64,000 nt of DNA from Dolomedes plantarius (GCA_907164885.2 OU015496.1:110158707-110222706), one strand, 5' to 3'. Positions 1 through 38,910 are shown, numbered from the stretch's first letter. The notes: a model not told the origin generated them from the sequence alone. Program-made: numbers and translations.

Positions 1-360
1 ATTTCAACTAATATTGAACAAATATTATTCGAAGTCTAGGCTCACCCTTCTTCTTATTTTTTTTCTATTTTAGTTTTATATAAATAAATGCAGGTTATAA
101 TAATAAAAGTTTTAATATAAAGCTTATAATTTTGAAAGCATGCTCTTTTACTTAAATGAAATTCAAATACATATTAATATTTCAATATGAAGTTTTCGTT
201 ACATGAGATTAGGCAAAAACAATTGTAGAAGTCTAGGCGAGATTCTTTTTTTTTTGCTGTTATTAGGCTTAAATTTAAAATTATAAGGAGAAATAGAGTT
301 GAGAGAAAAAATTAAGGTTACTCTAAAAAAGTAATTTAAAGGGTATTTTTATGCAAGTAA
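1..360. other. AT-rich gene-free DNA
   Basis: No coding potential, RNA gene or clear repeat seen. Homopolymer T/A runs only. Confidence 0.5.
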
Positions 361-590
361 TATTACAAATCTTTTAATAAATGTAAATTTTAAAGCAAAT
401 AATTGAATGATAACAATATTCAATGTTTAAACACATATTATATATCATTTATGTTTTTATTATTTCTATGCAATTAAAATTACAAATCTTTTAATAAATG
501 TTAATTATAAGGCACATAATTAAACAATAACAATATTCAATGTTTAAACACAAATTACATGTCATTTATAATTTTATTATTAGAAATATT
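361..590. repeat. Tandem repeat, two units of about 115 bp
   Basis: TTACAAATCTTTTAATAAAT recurs at about 364 and 480, and CAATATTCAATGTTTAAACA at about 414 and 531. Imperfect AT-rich direct duplication. Confidence 0.8.
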
Positions 591-3163
591 TTAAGTGCTT
601 TACTTTCCCTTTTAATTCTATCTTGAAGTTCAACCACAAAGTAATTTACATAAGAATAATTTATAAATATTGGTTTGGGTTATCACTGTTTTCTATAATT
701 TATTAATATAAAATTAGAGAGAAAATTAAAACATTGAACTCACCAATAAAATTAGACGGAGAGAAGAAATTTAAACACTCCTCTACTGATCATGATACTT
801 CCGATTTGACTTCCGAATGAGAAACATCGACATCTTTACGGACCGGAAAAAGAGAGACATTTACCTTGAAGCAGCTTAAATTATTTTCAATGACACTATT
901 TCCTAACCGTAATATGCGAATAAAGGCAAAAAAGAAGAAACAAATTCAAATGAAAATCTCCACAATTGCTTGGCACAAAGCCAACACATGTTTTTCGGGA
1001 AAAAGAGTGGTCTATTAAAAGCTTTATTTTGAGGAGTATTGCAAAAACAGAAGTTTCCCATCAAAACGTAAGACATTGTCGTACAGTAAGATGTGTCACA
1101 GTTAAAGGAGAGAGAAAGAAAAGCTGGATTTGTATTCAGAAGAAATCTATTATGTATCAACATGAGAATTTACAGTCCCAACAGTTACGTCTAAGACGTT
1201 CACAAGAGAAAGTTTCATTCCACGTGAAAACTGTAACATCACGTGGCTGTTTCATAAACTTGTTTCTGTAAAAGTGATTGTTTTACTCTTCTTCCGGTAT
1301 TTCAATGCACAATTTCGTCTACTACCTTTGTCTTTGAGATTCTATTTCTCTTAACATTGTGATAAAACGGGGGTAATTTAGGATTTCTCATCAAATAGGT
1401 CACAAAATAGATCAAAAATGGTAATATGCAGTTTTTACGAAGCGCGAATTCACTGAAGCAAACGCATTTTCGATATTCTTTGCGACAAATCTATGAAGAC
1501 TAAAAAAAACACTTGTTGCCACTTATTGCATGTTAAAATGAGAAAGAGAAGATACTATCATCAAGCATTCTCAGTGAGGAATCTCTATGGCTCGTGGTTT
1601 GTCGGTTCATCTGTGACCAGAGCAGTCGACATTGCACATGTTGGCACAGGAACTGTATCTGATACCAAATAAGCATTGCAATCGACCGGAAAATCAACGT
1701 TAGCGAAATGCAAAACTGGATACAAATGCCGATTGCATGAGACGTAAATTCGAGTGTTAGACCCATACGAAAGAGAGTAAGCTGAGAAATCGTGTGAAAA
1801 TTTTTACTCGGGACACCAACAGATGAGTGTCTCGTGAGAAACCCATTTCAACCGAAACTCTAGGGCCGAACCGCATCACTGTTCATCTATCTTTTACAGG
1901 ACATTTTTTTCGCTTCCTTCACCTCCTATTATTGCGTTCACTCGTGCAAATATTACATGCCGAAGACTACACAATAGTGGAGGGACCTCATACAGTCAGA
2001 TGATTTCGAGTTCATACTTTTCACTGAAAACTGAGGAATATATGATCGGTGTCAACCGAAAGGAAATTTATCGGCCATGATGTTTATTTCTAAGTGTGAA
2101 AGATTTTGATAGTTCTGATATGGTTTTGAGAGCATTGACAGTTCTCATAGCGATCATCTTTTCAGAACCTTGTCATTCTCTTTTCTTACTCAACAAATTT
2201 TAATAGGTCAAGAGTTCCATTCTTTGAATCAATGCGATCACTTAGTACATTGCGAGGGAAAAACATTCAGGTGTTCTTTTTTTCCTGGTCATCCAAAATT
2301 ATACTGAAATGCCATTAAGCATTTATGAAACATTCTTTGGCAAATTTTCTCACATCCGTGAAACAAAATCGGATTGAACAAGCTCCCTTTGGACAAATGG
2401 AGTAAACTCCCCTTGGTGAGTATAAAGCACTGAAGGACTCTGGACTCGAAGAATGCGGATTGTTCTAGACGCCACAAGTCAGACTATCACTCTATTAATT
2501 AAAAAGCTCTAGGTTTTAGTTTCTGACCTTTACCTGTATGAAATTGTGACAAAAAGAACATAGAGAGCTTAACCTTTAATTTAATGTTCCTATTTTTTCT
2601 TATCTTCAAAACAGTTTTTGCCCTAATTTAAAATATTTAAAAACACAAAACTCCGAAGTACTTATCCTGTGAATTCTCATTATCATTTCTTCTGTTGACA
2701 ATCATTCCGTTGTTTGGTAATTTTAGCAACTGATACAGAATACGGCATCTTCCTTGTGCTTTTCGGCATGGGGTTACTTTGCCAAACCTGACCAAACTTT
2801 TTGCATCTGAACAAATTCTTTCTATTCTCTTCCAAAACCTGTCAATCCATAGATATAAAAGTTTTTGAACTATTCACAGTTTGACGTTTCATGCCTCACA
2901 GTTTCCGTAACGCTATTTAACACATCCCAAGAAAACTTCTGTATTTAACTTTTTTTAAATCCATTAAAAGTATACTATAGGATAGAGAAAAAGCATCAAA
3001 ACTAAAGGATAAGAAATAAAATTTTCTAGCCACAAGTTTAATTATAAATTCTCTATTCGGGTCAACTGAAACTTTGCTCGAATTTCGAAAATTTTATAAA
3101 CAACTTCTGTCAAGTGGAGATTTAAATAAAGAAAATAAATAACGGAACAACTACTCAAGGAGC
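591..3163. other. Gene-free DNA, nothing recognised
   Basis: Several short open frames occur on both strands (for example 966-1271 plus, 1533-1766 minus, 2289-2477 minus), but none has a recognisable motif, splice context or homology to anything else in the window. Base composition is slightly less AT-rich between 780 and 2480 than around it. Confidence 0.4.
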
Positions 3164-3171
3164 ATCTACAT

Positions 3172-4723
3172 CAGTGGTTCCTAGCCGGTGGTCCGCGAGA
3201 ATCGATGTGGTCCATGAGATAAAGATCGATGAAAAAATTGGTTTTATCGTTTCAAAACGACCGCGAATTTAAACAATTTTCTAAAACTGGGAGTAAAAAA
3301 ATTTTGGTTCCCAATTTTTTTTTTTTCAAATTCTAAAAATCCCTGTATCTCTTCCCCTTTCTGACATTTTGAGTACGAAAAAAGCCTTGGTCTGCTTTAA
3401 AATTTCTAATATAAATTCTGTGACACGGACTCGCAGTATCACAGCCATTTCGTGGCATTACAACAATTTTACAGCTAGTAAATCAAATGCAAGCTGAGAA
3501 ATCTCGTTCATTTTTAAGTTTTCGTATGCTTATATGTTTGCTATCAAGTTTTCTATTACGTTAAATTTGTTATCGTTATCAAGTTTATTTGAAACTTTTT
3601 ATTAAAAGTTGTCTATCCCAAATAGTTTATTCAGAAAATAAAACCTTTTAAGAACTTTTACTCACTACCTTTAAATCTTTAAAACATTCAATTTTTTGAA
3701 AAAAATATATGTCAAACCCTGATCATTTCTGAACAAAATAAAGCAAACCACGTGAAATTATTCCGCTTAGTTCCGGAGATATTGATTTTCTAAATATTTA
3801 ATTACTGATCAAGTTTATGGTAAGAAAAATTTGAAACTCATTTTTCTCAAAATGTAATTTTGCATCATTCCGCAACTGATGTCTAAAAAACTATGAAACA
3901 TAATTCCATGAAATTTCTATCACTGCATAATCATGTTATTTTATTGCGTCTGAACTAGAATTATTGCAATCACTGCACATTTTGTTATTTTTTCAGGGGT
4001 AAATTAATGGAAAAATTTCGGGAAATTTTAAGTATATTTTAAGCAATTTTTTAAAAATTGAAAAAGTATTCTTATGTTGAATATTTTATGTTTAAATTGT
4101 ATTTAGAATTATTTATTTTAAATATAAAACAGGAATTGTACATTTAAGTGTAAAATTAATTTCATAGTTCTGCGCCTTAGCCAGTATACAATAAAAATAC
4201 TTAAAAAACAAGGTATATCTAAAGCATTTAAAAAAAAATTATTTAAAATTATTTTGAGAGTTCAAAATTTGTTTATTAAAATAAACATATCAATTTATTA
4301 TATGCATAAAATTTGGAAAAATTGGGAGTAGTTTGAAATAGTTACAAAGAGTCAAAAAGTATGAAAATATGCCTTATTACCTCGACTTAAGGGTCGTGAG
4401 TCCCCTTAACGTAGGATTACGTTCCTCAATAACGGTCCTTCGGAGAGAAAAAAATTGTCCGGCGTCGCGAGTTATAATTTTAGTAGCATGCCAAACCCAG
4501 TAGCAGTAAACAGTTAAACAAAAAAAGTACGAAAATGCGTAAAAAAAGAGGTAATTAACGATAAGTAATCCTACGTTAATAACCCGCGGTAGTTTCGTTA
4601 GAAGAGACTACCTGAAATATTTTTGTCTTTAAATTTTGCCTCTAAAAGGAAAGGAGAGGGTCCCCGAGACGATATTTTTTTTAGATAAGTGGTCCCTAGT
4701 CAACAAAAGCTTAGGAATCACTG
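3172..4723. mobile_element. Non-autonomous hAT element
   Basis: The left end begins CAGTGGTTCCTAGCCGGTGG and the right end, on the opposite strand, begins CAGTGATTCCTAAG, both hAT-type termini. The element is flanked by a perfect 8-bp target duplication ATCTACAT (3164-3171 and 4724-4731). Length 1552 bp; no transposase frame found. A smaller inverted pair built on AACGTAGGATTAC (near 4409 and 4567) lies inside and may be a nested MITE. Confidence 0.88.
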
Positions 4724-5365
4724 ATCTACATGAAAGATGCTCTAAATGTATGCGAAGAAGAAACGTTACCAATGGCGAAAAAAAGCTATAAAGTCAAAAA
4801 AAAATTATGAAGAGAGAAATACAACCAAAAGAACGGGAAGAGTCCATAAATAATAAAAAATTAGAAAATCAAAGTAAGTAGAGAAAGGATGTAAAACACG
4901 GAAAAAATAATATTCATAGCAAGTAATAAAACATAGACTGTTAAATATGAGTAAGTAGGCATCCAAAATGGAAGACTTCAAAAAATATCCCTGAAGTTAA
5001 GGAAAATCATAAACCAACGAGAAAGATAGAGAAAGGAATAAAATAGTCTAAGGATTTCCAAGTAGTAGAATTATCGAATAGATGTTGATAAAATCGTTGC
5101 AAGTAATAGAATAACTGTTTAAAACAAAAGAATTTCAGGGAAACAAAATTTGCAAGATATTAGATCTGCCCTTCCTTTGGAAAAATTATTGAAGATCTAA
5201 ATTCTAAGAATGATTGAAAGAATTGGAAACCTTATTGATGTCATCGTAAGTCTCGGTTTTAACTGAATCGAAAAGTAAATTCTTCAGTTAAATATTGCAT
5301 TGTACATCAAACATGAATTAACATATTTCTTAACATTAAACATATTTATGAACATATTTCATGTA

Positions 5366-5586
5366 TGAGGCGATGAATGGCAAAGTGGTGTAAGTCACAT
5401 TTTCAACTTTTTTTTATTTGAGGGCAAAAATGTAATATACATGTTCAATTTATAGGGGAATTGCAAATAATTATTATTTGCAATACTATAATAATTCTTA
5501 TAATTTGTTCAATTTATAGAGGAATTTTTTGTAATTTTTGCAGTAAAACGATTTTGACTTACACCACTTTGCCTTTCACCGCCTCA
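5366..5586. mobile_element. MITE with TA target duplication
   Basis: A 221-bp element with about 32-bp terminal inverted repeats containing GGCAAAGTGGTGTAAGTCA, flanked by TA (5364-5365 and 5587-5588). Non-coding. It sits exactly at the left boundary of block A homology. Confidence 0.85.
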
Positions 5587-5890
5587 TATATTAAACATAT
5601 TCCCAAAAATCTTTTCATATTTTAGCTGTTGACATGGATATTTGTAACCGTTTAGAATTAGCTTTAAACCGTAGGTCCCGGTCTAATTAGCCCTTGAATA
5701 ACCAAAGTTGAATCCAGCCTTGAAACCTTGTGACATTTTAGATTTTAGGTACTCCAAGGGCAACTCCTTATTATGTGATAATAACAAGCAATAACTTGAC
5801 TTTTGTTACTTCATCTAATTATAAGGGGAATGTCGTAATTTAGACACAATTGGGAATAACGTGAACAATATTTTAATATCTAAGGCAGTG

Positions 5891-6300
5891 CAGTAAAACC
5901 TCGTTTATCCGGACTAACTGGGACCATAAGCAATCCGGATAATCGAAAATCTGGATAATCAGGGTAATATGGGTAATAAGGAAAACAAAATCCTTAACTA
6001 AGAAGACTTACCGTTTATACGATAAAAACGATTATTCTGTAACAAAATTACATAGTATTGTTTAGAAGACATTAAGAAATATAAAAATAACTTTTTATAT
6101 CATTTCTTAGCAAAGAATTGGTAAGTCTAGTAAAGCTTTCTTAGACTCAACAAAAAGAATTTTATCACCATAATTTATAGTACAATCTATGCAGGAACTG
6201 TGCATTGAGTCAAACTAAAAAGCGAATATTTGGCGTACTTGTAGTTACGTTCTTACTATTATAGTTAAAAATTATTATCTAATATGAACTATATTTACTG
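5891..6300. mobile_element. Internally deleted Tigger/pogo element
   Basis: The left end CAGTAAAACCTCGTTTATCC with AATCCGGATAATC sub-repeats is typical of Tigger-like termini; the right end is the inverse of CAGTAAATAT. A TA follows the right end. Block B lacks these 410 bp and reads through a single site (GCAG|TA), which confirms the insertion. Confidence 0.8.
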
Positions 6301-7276
6301 TACATCCAAATTTTATCTACGTAAAATTAATAAATAAAGCTAATATAAGTATAAAGCGTAATACTTTCATCTTTCTAAATAATTGTTCTGGGTTCAAATA
6401 ATTACATAATTGAATAGAAAATCTTACTCACGTTTCTTTCCAGCAAACTATCCAATAATTTAATCTCAAATGGCAGGTTCTAACTCTGTTTCTAACGACA
6501 ACGTTTACTCAACTCAGTTCATATAAGAAAAAATTATTGGGCAACAAGTAACTACAGATCTGTTTATCGAACTGGTAATCGATCCTTGGTTTTCTGAAAG
6601 CATTTTAATCGAAATAATTATCTTACAAGATCAGCGTACTTTTCACGCTTTGTTAGCGTCTGCATGCTTAATTTATTTTAGAGAGAAGTACATTTAAATC
6701 CTTCAAAAGAATGCAATAAAGGCATAGATTTTAACACCTTTTGATTTATCCCAGGGGTAGTAAAACCCCGATATACCTCCTTGGTGAAGGATTTTTCATT
6801 TCACTTGCATAGATAACGTTAATAAATTTGCGCAAGTTAGCAACGATTCAAATCTTATCAAGAGCAAAATCGACAGGTGCTTTGACCCACATTTTTTGAG
6901 CCCACTTTCAGATGTATGCATGAGTAACTGGACAAGGGAGAATTTCCCTGAAAGTGTGTCAAGAGCTTTGCATGATATTAAAAAATTTTTGTAATAGACA
7001 CTAATTTGTTTACATTTTATGTGAGGGTCACGTGTCCTACTAGGAAATAAAGATTTATTTTTTATGTTCTCAGGGTCGACCATAGGAGCTGTGTAAAACA
7101 TTTTTTGCTGGTCTCGAAGTTCACAGACATGGTCTGTAGAAACTTTGAGATAAAAATAAAGCTTATTGCAGACTTTATATTCTGTTGTAGAGAGAAAAAC
7201 AATAAAGGTGTGTGCTTAAAAAGCGTATATGATTTAAAGCATGAAAAGGGTCCAAGCACTTTGTAACATAAGAGTC

Positions 7277-8456
7277 TTATTGTACAAAGCCACTCGAGTG
7301 GCGAACGCGCATCCAAGCCACAGCAGTGGCCCGGCCTAGCTTACGTGTAGCTTTGTCATGATTTTCATTTATTTATTGACTTAAATTAAAATTTTGAATT
7401 TTTTTGTGATTGTTAACCATAAAATTTGTAAACAAAATCACATCATAAAATTTCTAGTATCATCTATTTCACAAAATTTCTATAATGAAGCTTTTTAAAA
7501 ATTTAAAAATTTAAATTTTTTTAAAAAGTGGGGAAATTTAAAATCGTTATAACTCGAAATATAATTTGTCGAATTTCAACATTTTTTCATTTAATTAAAC
7601 AGGAATATAGTTTAATTTTGATTCAACATTTTTAAAAATATTAATTTAAATAAGATTAAAAATATTCAAAAAATGATGTAGCTTATTTTTAAAAAAGTCT
7701 TAATCTCAAAAGTAAATATTTTTTCAAATTTTCTGAATTAAAATTAAAGTAAATCAATTGAAAAAGACATGTTCCAATTTTGAACCATTTATCTATAACA
7801 GTTCTAGACTTATAACAATTTAAATACGAGAAATGGTGGACAAACCCATCATGCAGAAAAACGCATTCACAGGTTTAAACACAGATTGGCTACTATTAGA
7901 ATGTTGCAAAAATAAAATTAATATCTCCTGTTCTAATCAAGATAAAAACATAACTTAAACGTCATTTTAAGCGGAAAACTGCAGTAAAATTGTTTAATTA
8001 CTAACAAAAAAAATAGATGAAGCTAGTTCAAACTCAGTGTAACAGATAAAATCTTCTACATTGTCAAGAAGTATGATAATCCACTGAGGAATATTATTAT
8101 TTTTCGGCATTTTGAAAGCAGATTTATAGCCTACAGCTCAAACAACGTCAAAGGTATTACCGAGTCAAGAGTCAAGCCAAGGCTAGTGACGAAACGGTGG
8201 CGTTGCGCAGTGGCCCAGTATAATTAGCTTCATAACAAACAATGGTCCGCTACCAAAGCCACAGTCGCGCAGGTGCGCCACAAGAAGCGAGGGTAGGAAT
8301 CTGGAGTGGCCCGCTAACGCGACAGACGCGACTTGTAGCCACAGCTGTGGCTCAGTATAATAAGCTCCATATGATTGCATGTATCACCTAGAAAAGCTTG
8401 TCTGAGCGTCTGAAGGGGTGGCGCCCGTTCGCCACTCGAGTGGCTCTGTATAATAA
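7277..8456. mobile_element. DNA element with palindromic terminal repeats
   Basis: An 1180-bp insertion present in block A and absent from block B at about 50275. Both ends carry the inverted repeat TTATTRTACARAGCCAC, continuing into the perfect palindrome CCACTCGAGTGG and then GCGAACG. Related palindromes (AGCCACAGCAGTGGC near 7317 and AGCCACAGCTGTGGCT near 8337) with adjoining GTATAATAAGC lie inside, as if ends had been captured repeatedly. No transposase frame. Confidence 0.8.
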
Positions 8457-8815
8457 AATTGCCTACAAGTAAACAAACAAAATTGGGAGAGAAGCCTTTA
8501 AAAAGTAAATAGTCACAGAACTTCTCGCTTTAGTTTCTATTAAATGAATTTAGTTAAAATATTTTCTTTCTGTTAATAAGAAATTCAAAATGCCAGGTAA
8601 TAGCATAATTGCGCATAAATTTCTCTTCATAATAGAAGCAGTATACGAGCTCTTGATTTCTTTTTCAGTACTAATGAAAATTCAAATGATTTATGTTCTC
8701 TATAAAACTTGCAGTACAGTTTTAGGTTTATGTTTGCATTGTGTCGTATTTATTTGTGATGGCTAAAGTTGGTTCCCTAGTGTCTATTTGGAAGTGATGG
8801 ATCTTATCATGTTAA

Positions 8816-9370
8816 GGCTGCTATGTACTAACTCCGATGGATTCGCTCACCTCAATGTTAACCTATGGAGAAAGTTTATCCACGGATTGCCGACTTAGAT
8901 TCAAAGATTTTTTTTTAAAAATTGTACTCCGTCATAGAGAAAGAAATTTTACATTTGTGTACATTTTTTGTTTTTTTTAAAAATACAATTAATATTTTAA
9001 AATTTAAATCATTCGGGGGAAAATCTGGTATAGTGTGTTTTAAACTCTCATAAATTACTTCGGTGGACGAGATTTATAAAATGAATCCTGTAGCGCTTTG
9101 CAGAAAAGTTCAGGCTATCTGACAATACCAATTTTATTTGATTATCAGCATTCATGTACCTGCAAATAGTTGACAAAAATATATTTTAAATAAAAAATTT
9201 GGAGGCAGCGCTTAACCCCCCTATAGAGAGAGAAAGCCATTACAATCCCTCAAAATGTCAATCCTAAGGGGGGGTGGAATTCTCGAACTGTGAACTGGAC
9301 TTCTCCCACCACAAGAGTCTGCAAGAAGAGGAATAGGGAAATACGAATTTTTTCTTAGTACATAGCAACC
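8816..9370. mobile_element. TTAA-flanked element (piggyBac-type target), copy 1
   Basis: Starts TTAA|GGCTGCTATGTACTAA and ends with the inverse of TTAA|GGTTGCTATGTACTAA. Block B has a single TTAA at the equivalent place, so TTAA is the duplicated target. The interior matches the inverted interior of the copy at 38911-39330. No transposase frame; assignment to piggyBac rests only on the TTAA target. Confidence 0.8.
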
Positions 9371-9424
9371 TTAAGGGCTTATGCTTATGCCCATGTAGGG
9401 AGACGCCCGCACTTCTCTATCATG
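9351..9424 (+). repeat. Direct repeat flanking minisatellite, left copy
   Basis: About 75 bp from TTTCTTAGTACATAGCAACC through CACTTCTCTATCATGTAT, repeated at 9654-9727 with few differences. It contains the right terminus of the TTAA element, so that terminus was duplicated together with the expansion. Confidence 0.85.
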
Positions 9425-9648
9425 TATGCGGTGCGTGTGCATAGCATGCGTGTGCATAACATAAGTGCGGTGCGTGTGCGTGTGCATAGCATATGCGGTG
9501 CGTGTGCATAGCATATGCGGTGCGTGTGCATAGCATGCGTGTGCATAACATAAGTGCGGTGCGTGTGCGTGTGCATAGCATATGCGGTGCGTGTGCATAG
9601 CATGCGTGTGCATAACATAAATGCGGTGCGTGTGCATAACATAAGTGT
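9425..9648 (+). repeat. Minisatellite (GTGTGCATA unit)
   Basis: Higher-order tandem array built from GCGGTGCGTGTGCATAGCAT and GCGTGTGCATAACATAAGT modules. Long overlapping open frames on the minus strand (MHTHRI, CYAHA types) are by-products of the repeat, not genes. Absent from block B. Confidence 0.92.
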
Positions 9649-9653
9649 CCATG

Positions 9654-9727
9654 TTTCTTAGTACATAGCAACCTTAAGGGCTCTGCTTATGCCCATGTAG
9701 GGAGGCGTCCGCACTTCTCTATCATGT
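9654..9727 (+). repeat. Direct repeat flanking minisatellite, right copy
   Basis: Second copy of the segment at 9351-9424, bracketing the minisatellite. Confidence 0.85.
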
Positions 9728-10689
9728 ATCGGTATCATGTAATAAAATTAATTGATGATATGAAACTTTGACGTCAGCTTATCGTTATATTTTCCCCTCA
9801 TTATTTTCTTTCCCGCCAACTCACATCTACAAATGATCCTCGTTCTGTGCAAGGAGAAGTGGTCCCGCTCCTGTATCCGTATCATTTCTTTGATGTGTCC
9901 GCAAAAGACCGACTCCAAGTGTATTTCGATCGGGGCGTATTTCGTATCAGATTTTGATACATTGCCACAGAACGAGAACTGTCCCGATCGTGGTACAAAT
10001 CATGTGATACGGCTTCGCTTAATTCATACAAGTGTGCATGCCATCTTGGAGAGGTTACAAATTTGAAGTAACGTTAATAATTAAATCTAACGAGTTACTT
10101 TCATTTCTAATGACTAAATAATTATAAAGTCGGTGTCGTGACGTCTTTTTGGAATCAAAAACTGCCCACGCGTATTTTGAAAGAGTAGTGGTGCGAATGT
10201 TTTATTTGGATGCTGATATTTAATTAAATAAAAACTATGAAAAACTCTGTTCGAGACGTTCAATACGCTTCAAGTTGTTATTGATTAAATACATTTTTTT
10301 CAACAATTCATTGCTATATTACTTGTTTACATGTTGGAAATTTTAGCGCACTTTAAACAGGCAGAAACATAAGTCTGCCAAAGTGATACCAATACCACAG
10401 TGCTATTAATCGAATTTAATGTACATGCTTGTTTTAAATAGCCATAGGTGTTTTCAATGCACATCCTGTTTGTTTTTTATCTTTACATTTTTATTTTTAG
10501 CTTTATTTTTTTATTTAAATATTTTTAAGGGGGGAGTGGGGGGGAGATTGCATTATATGTGCAATGTGAGGAGTAGTTTGGTAAGATCTGATTCTAAGAT
10601 TCGAGAGAGATTCCAAATATTGAAGCTAATTTTACAAACTTGTTTATAAAAATATGTATTAATTACTGAAGATCAAATTTTCAAGCATA

Positions 10690-11228
10690 CAGGGTGTCCG
10701 GGCTAAAGATATCCAAAAGTTATGACTTATTTTTACGGAACTACCCATTAGAACTTTTAAAAAAAATTGATAACTTTGATCTAAAATTTCGATCCTAGTA
10801 TCACAGATTTCAATGTGATCACTTTTTGTAGCACAACAAACGTTTAAATGGTAATACAGTTCTCTCCAAGTGTTTCGTAGTATATTAGAAGTTATTATAC
10901 GAATTGCTTGAATGATACGCTTCTTCAACTCATCCACAGTTTAAATTGTTTGTTTATAAACAACGGATTTAATGAATCCCCAAGTAAAAAGTCTAATAAC
11001 GCCTGATTTACTACGAAACATTTGGAGAGAACTGGATTACCATTTAGACGTTAGTCGTGCTACAAAAGGTGCACACATCGAAATCTATGATACTATGATA
11101 AAAATGTACGATTGATATTAAAACTTCGTGAGATGTTCTTTCTATTTAAATAATTTTTTAAAAATTCTAATGGGTAGTTCAGTAAAAATAAGTCATGACT
11201 TTTGGATACCTTTAGCCCGGACAACCTG
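10690..11228. mobile_element. Fold-back mariner/Tc-like element 1
   Basis: A 539-bp element with long terminal inverted repeats starting CAGGGTGTCCGGGCTAAAG and TA on both sides. The two arms are divergent copies of the 3' half of one transposon, head to head: the plus strand of the right arm reads ITPDLLRNIWRELDYHLDV then RATKGAHIEIYD, and the minus strand of the left arm reads IRIITSNILRNTWRELYYHL then CCATKSDHIEI. This motif is typical of Tc/mariner transposase C-termini. Confidence 0.85.
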
Positions 11229-11812
11229 TATAAAATAGAAAAAACAACTACCTCTTATTCGACTTGCTTTATTAATAGAAAAATAGATAACAAACATGCA
11301 TTTCACAATATAAATAAAGCTTTTCACAAACAACTAAACCAATATATTATAAAAATTGAATTTACATCCACAGTTAATTCAAATACTAATAGAATTAGAT
11401 TAAATATTAATGATTCTTCATGTTAAATTCTTAACAGTCTCTTGACTAGTATTTTGCCCATTTTGAATATAACTACATAAATTTCGTAACATATGTAAAT
11501 ATATACATATTACCCACACAATTTATATATATAAATTGTGTGAGTGTATGATTGATGCAATAATATTACTTACATTAGTATGATAAAAATATGCATTATC
11601 ACTCCACATATCCTTGTAGTCTACTGGCAAGTATATATCTTAAATTTAAAACAATATATATAAATATATGTATTAGTGAAAAGATACAGTTTCAAAGCAT
11701 GTTCCTGGGTGAGTTACGGCAGATTTCTATGTATTACATTTCTTATATAAATATAAAGGTCCGGGGGGAAAACTGATTTTTTACAGAAGAACATTTCGTA
11801 CTCATTATCTAC
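11229..11812. other. AT-rich gene-free DNA
   Basis: No gene seen. A short inverted repeat with core ACACAATTTATATATATAAATTGTGT lies at about 11515-11540 (a perfect hairpin of about 13-bp arms). No counterpart was found in the copy 2 unit. Confidence 0.5.
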
Positions 11813-12214
11813 GACTCAATATCTACGATAAATATTGAAAAACTCCTTTGTTATCATAAATTCCAGAGCAAGTAAACGAACTTAAGATTGTTAAGGTAGA
11901 CTCAGTTTTGCAGTAGGAATAAATGTTAAAAAAAATCAATAGACAAATCTTTAATTTACCTTTTTCCACCCACTTTTTTTCTCTTAACTTTTCACAAATT
12001 AATATATATTTCTAAGCACTTTGATTTATATTGTTGAGATCCGAGGCAAAAACTTTTTTACTCATGAATTACAAACCAGCTGTACCAAAAATTCACGGGG
12101 TACGAGGGTTAATCTTACAATATCTCTTTGTCCGAGAGTAATGTGTTATGTCCGAAGTGTCCAAGAACAAATTGCGTCTGTTTAACAGCACGTGTCTCAG
12201 TTGAAGCGCAGATA

Positions 12215-38595
<26,381 letters not shown>

Positions 38596-38607
38596 GAGAT
38601 ATTTGAC

Positions 38608-38906
38608 CTATAACAAAAACAAATTCTTGCCCATTACATGGCTGTGTATAACACTTCAAGGGAAATCAGTTAAGGCCTACAAATGTTCACCAAATAAAAA
38701 GGGAATGAGACGATCCGTAACCAGTTAGGTGAACCATTGTATATGTAGGTTATGAAGAATTAAAGCTCATTTCAATTTTACTTCGAAATGAAGATTTATT
38801 TAGAGGTAATATAATTGAGTATTTCAATTCCTTTTGGGTTAGAAATCATTTAAACGTTGAAGTAAATTACTTCTCATTGTTTTAATAACTTCTCAATACT
38901 CAACGA
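38608..38906. other. Sequence 5' of copy 1 first coding exon
   Basis: A TTATAG acceptor at 38608 implies an upstream exon in this direction, but no promoter, CpG-rich patch or exon could be identified between here and 48 kb. Confidence 0.4.
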
Positions 38907-38910
38907 TTAA

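Larger units (their letters stand above)
5588..10320. repeat. Segmental duplication block A
   Basis: Aligns by eye with 48105-51257 in the same orientation. Shared landmarks include GTAGGTCCCGGTCTAATTAG (5672 and 48189), a stretch at 6470/48600, GGTCTGTAGAA near 7133/50140 and a stretch at 9780/50740. Differences are mostly discrete insertions (5891-6300, 7277-8456, 8816-9370 plus the minisatellite in A; 48796-49661 in B). With 11813 onward versus 59675 onward it forms one tandem duplication carrying the FAAH2-like gene. Confidence 0.85.

Noticed and set aside
966..1271. 101-codon plus-strand frame
   Set aside because: No homology or motif; an opposing frame of similar length overlaps it, as expected by chance.
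9371..9671. Overlapping minus-strand frames of 83-93 codons rich in His, Ala, Cys
   Set aside because: Direct read-outs of the minisatellite in three frames; no start context or homology.
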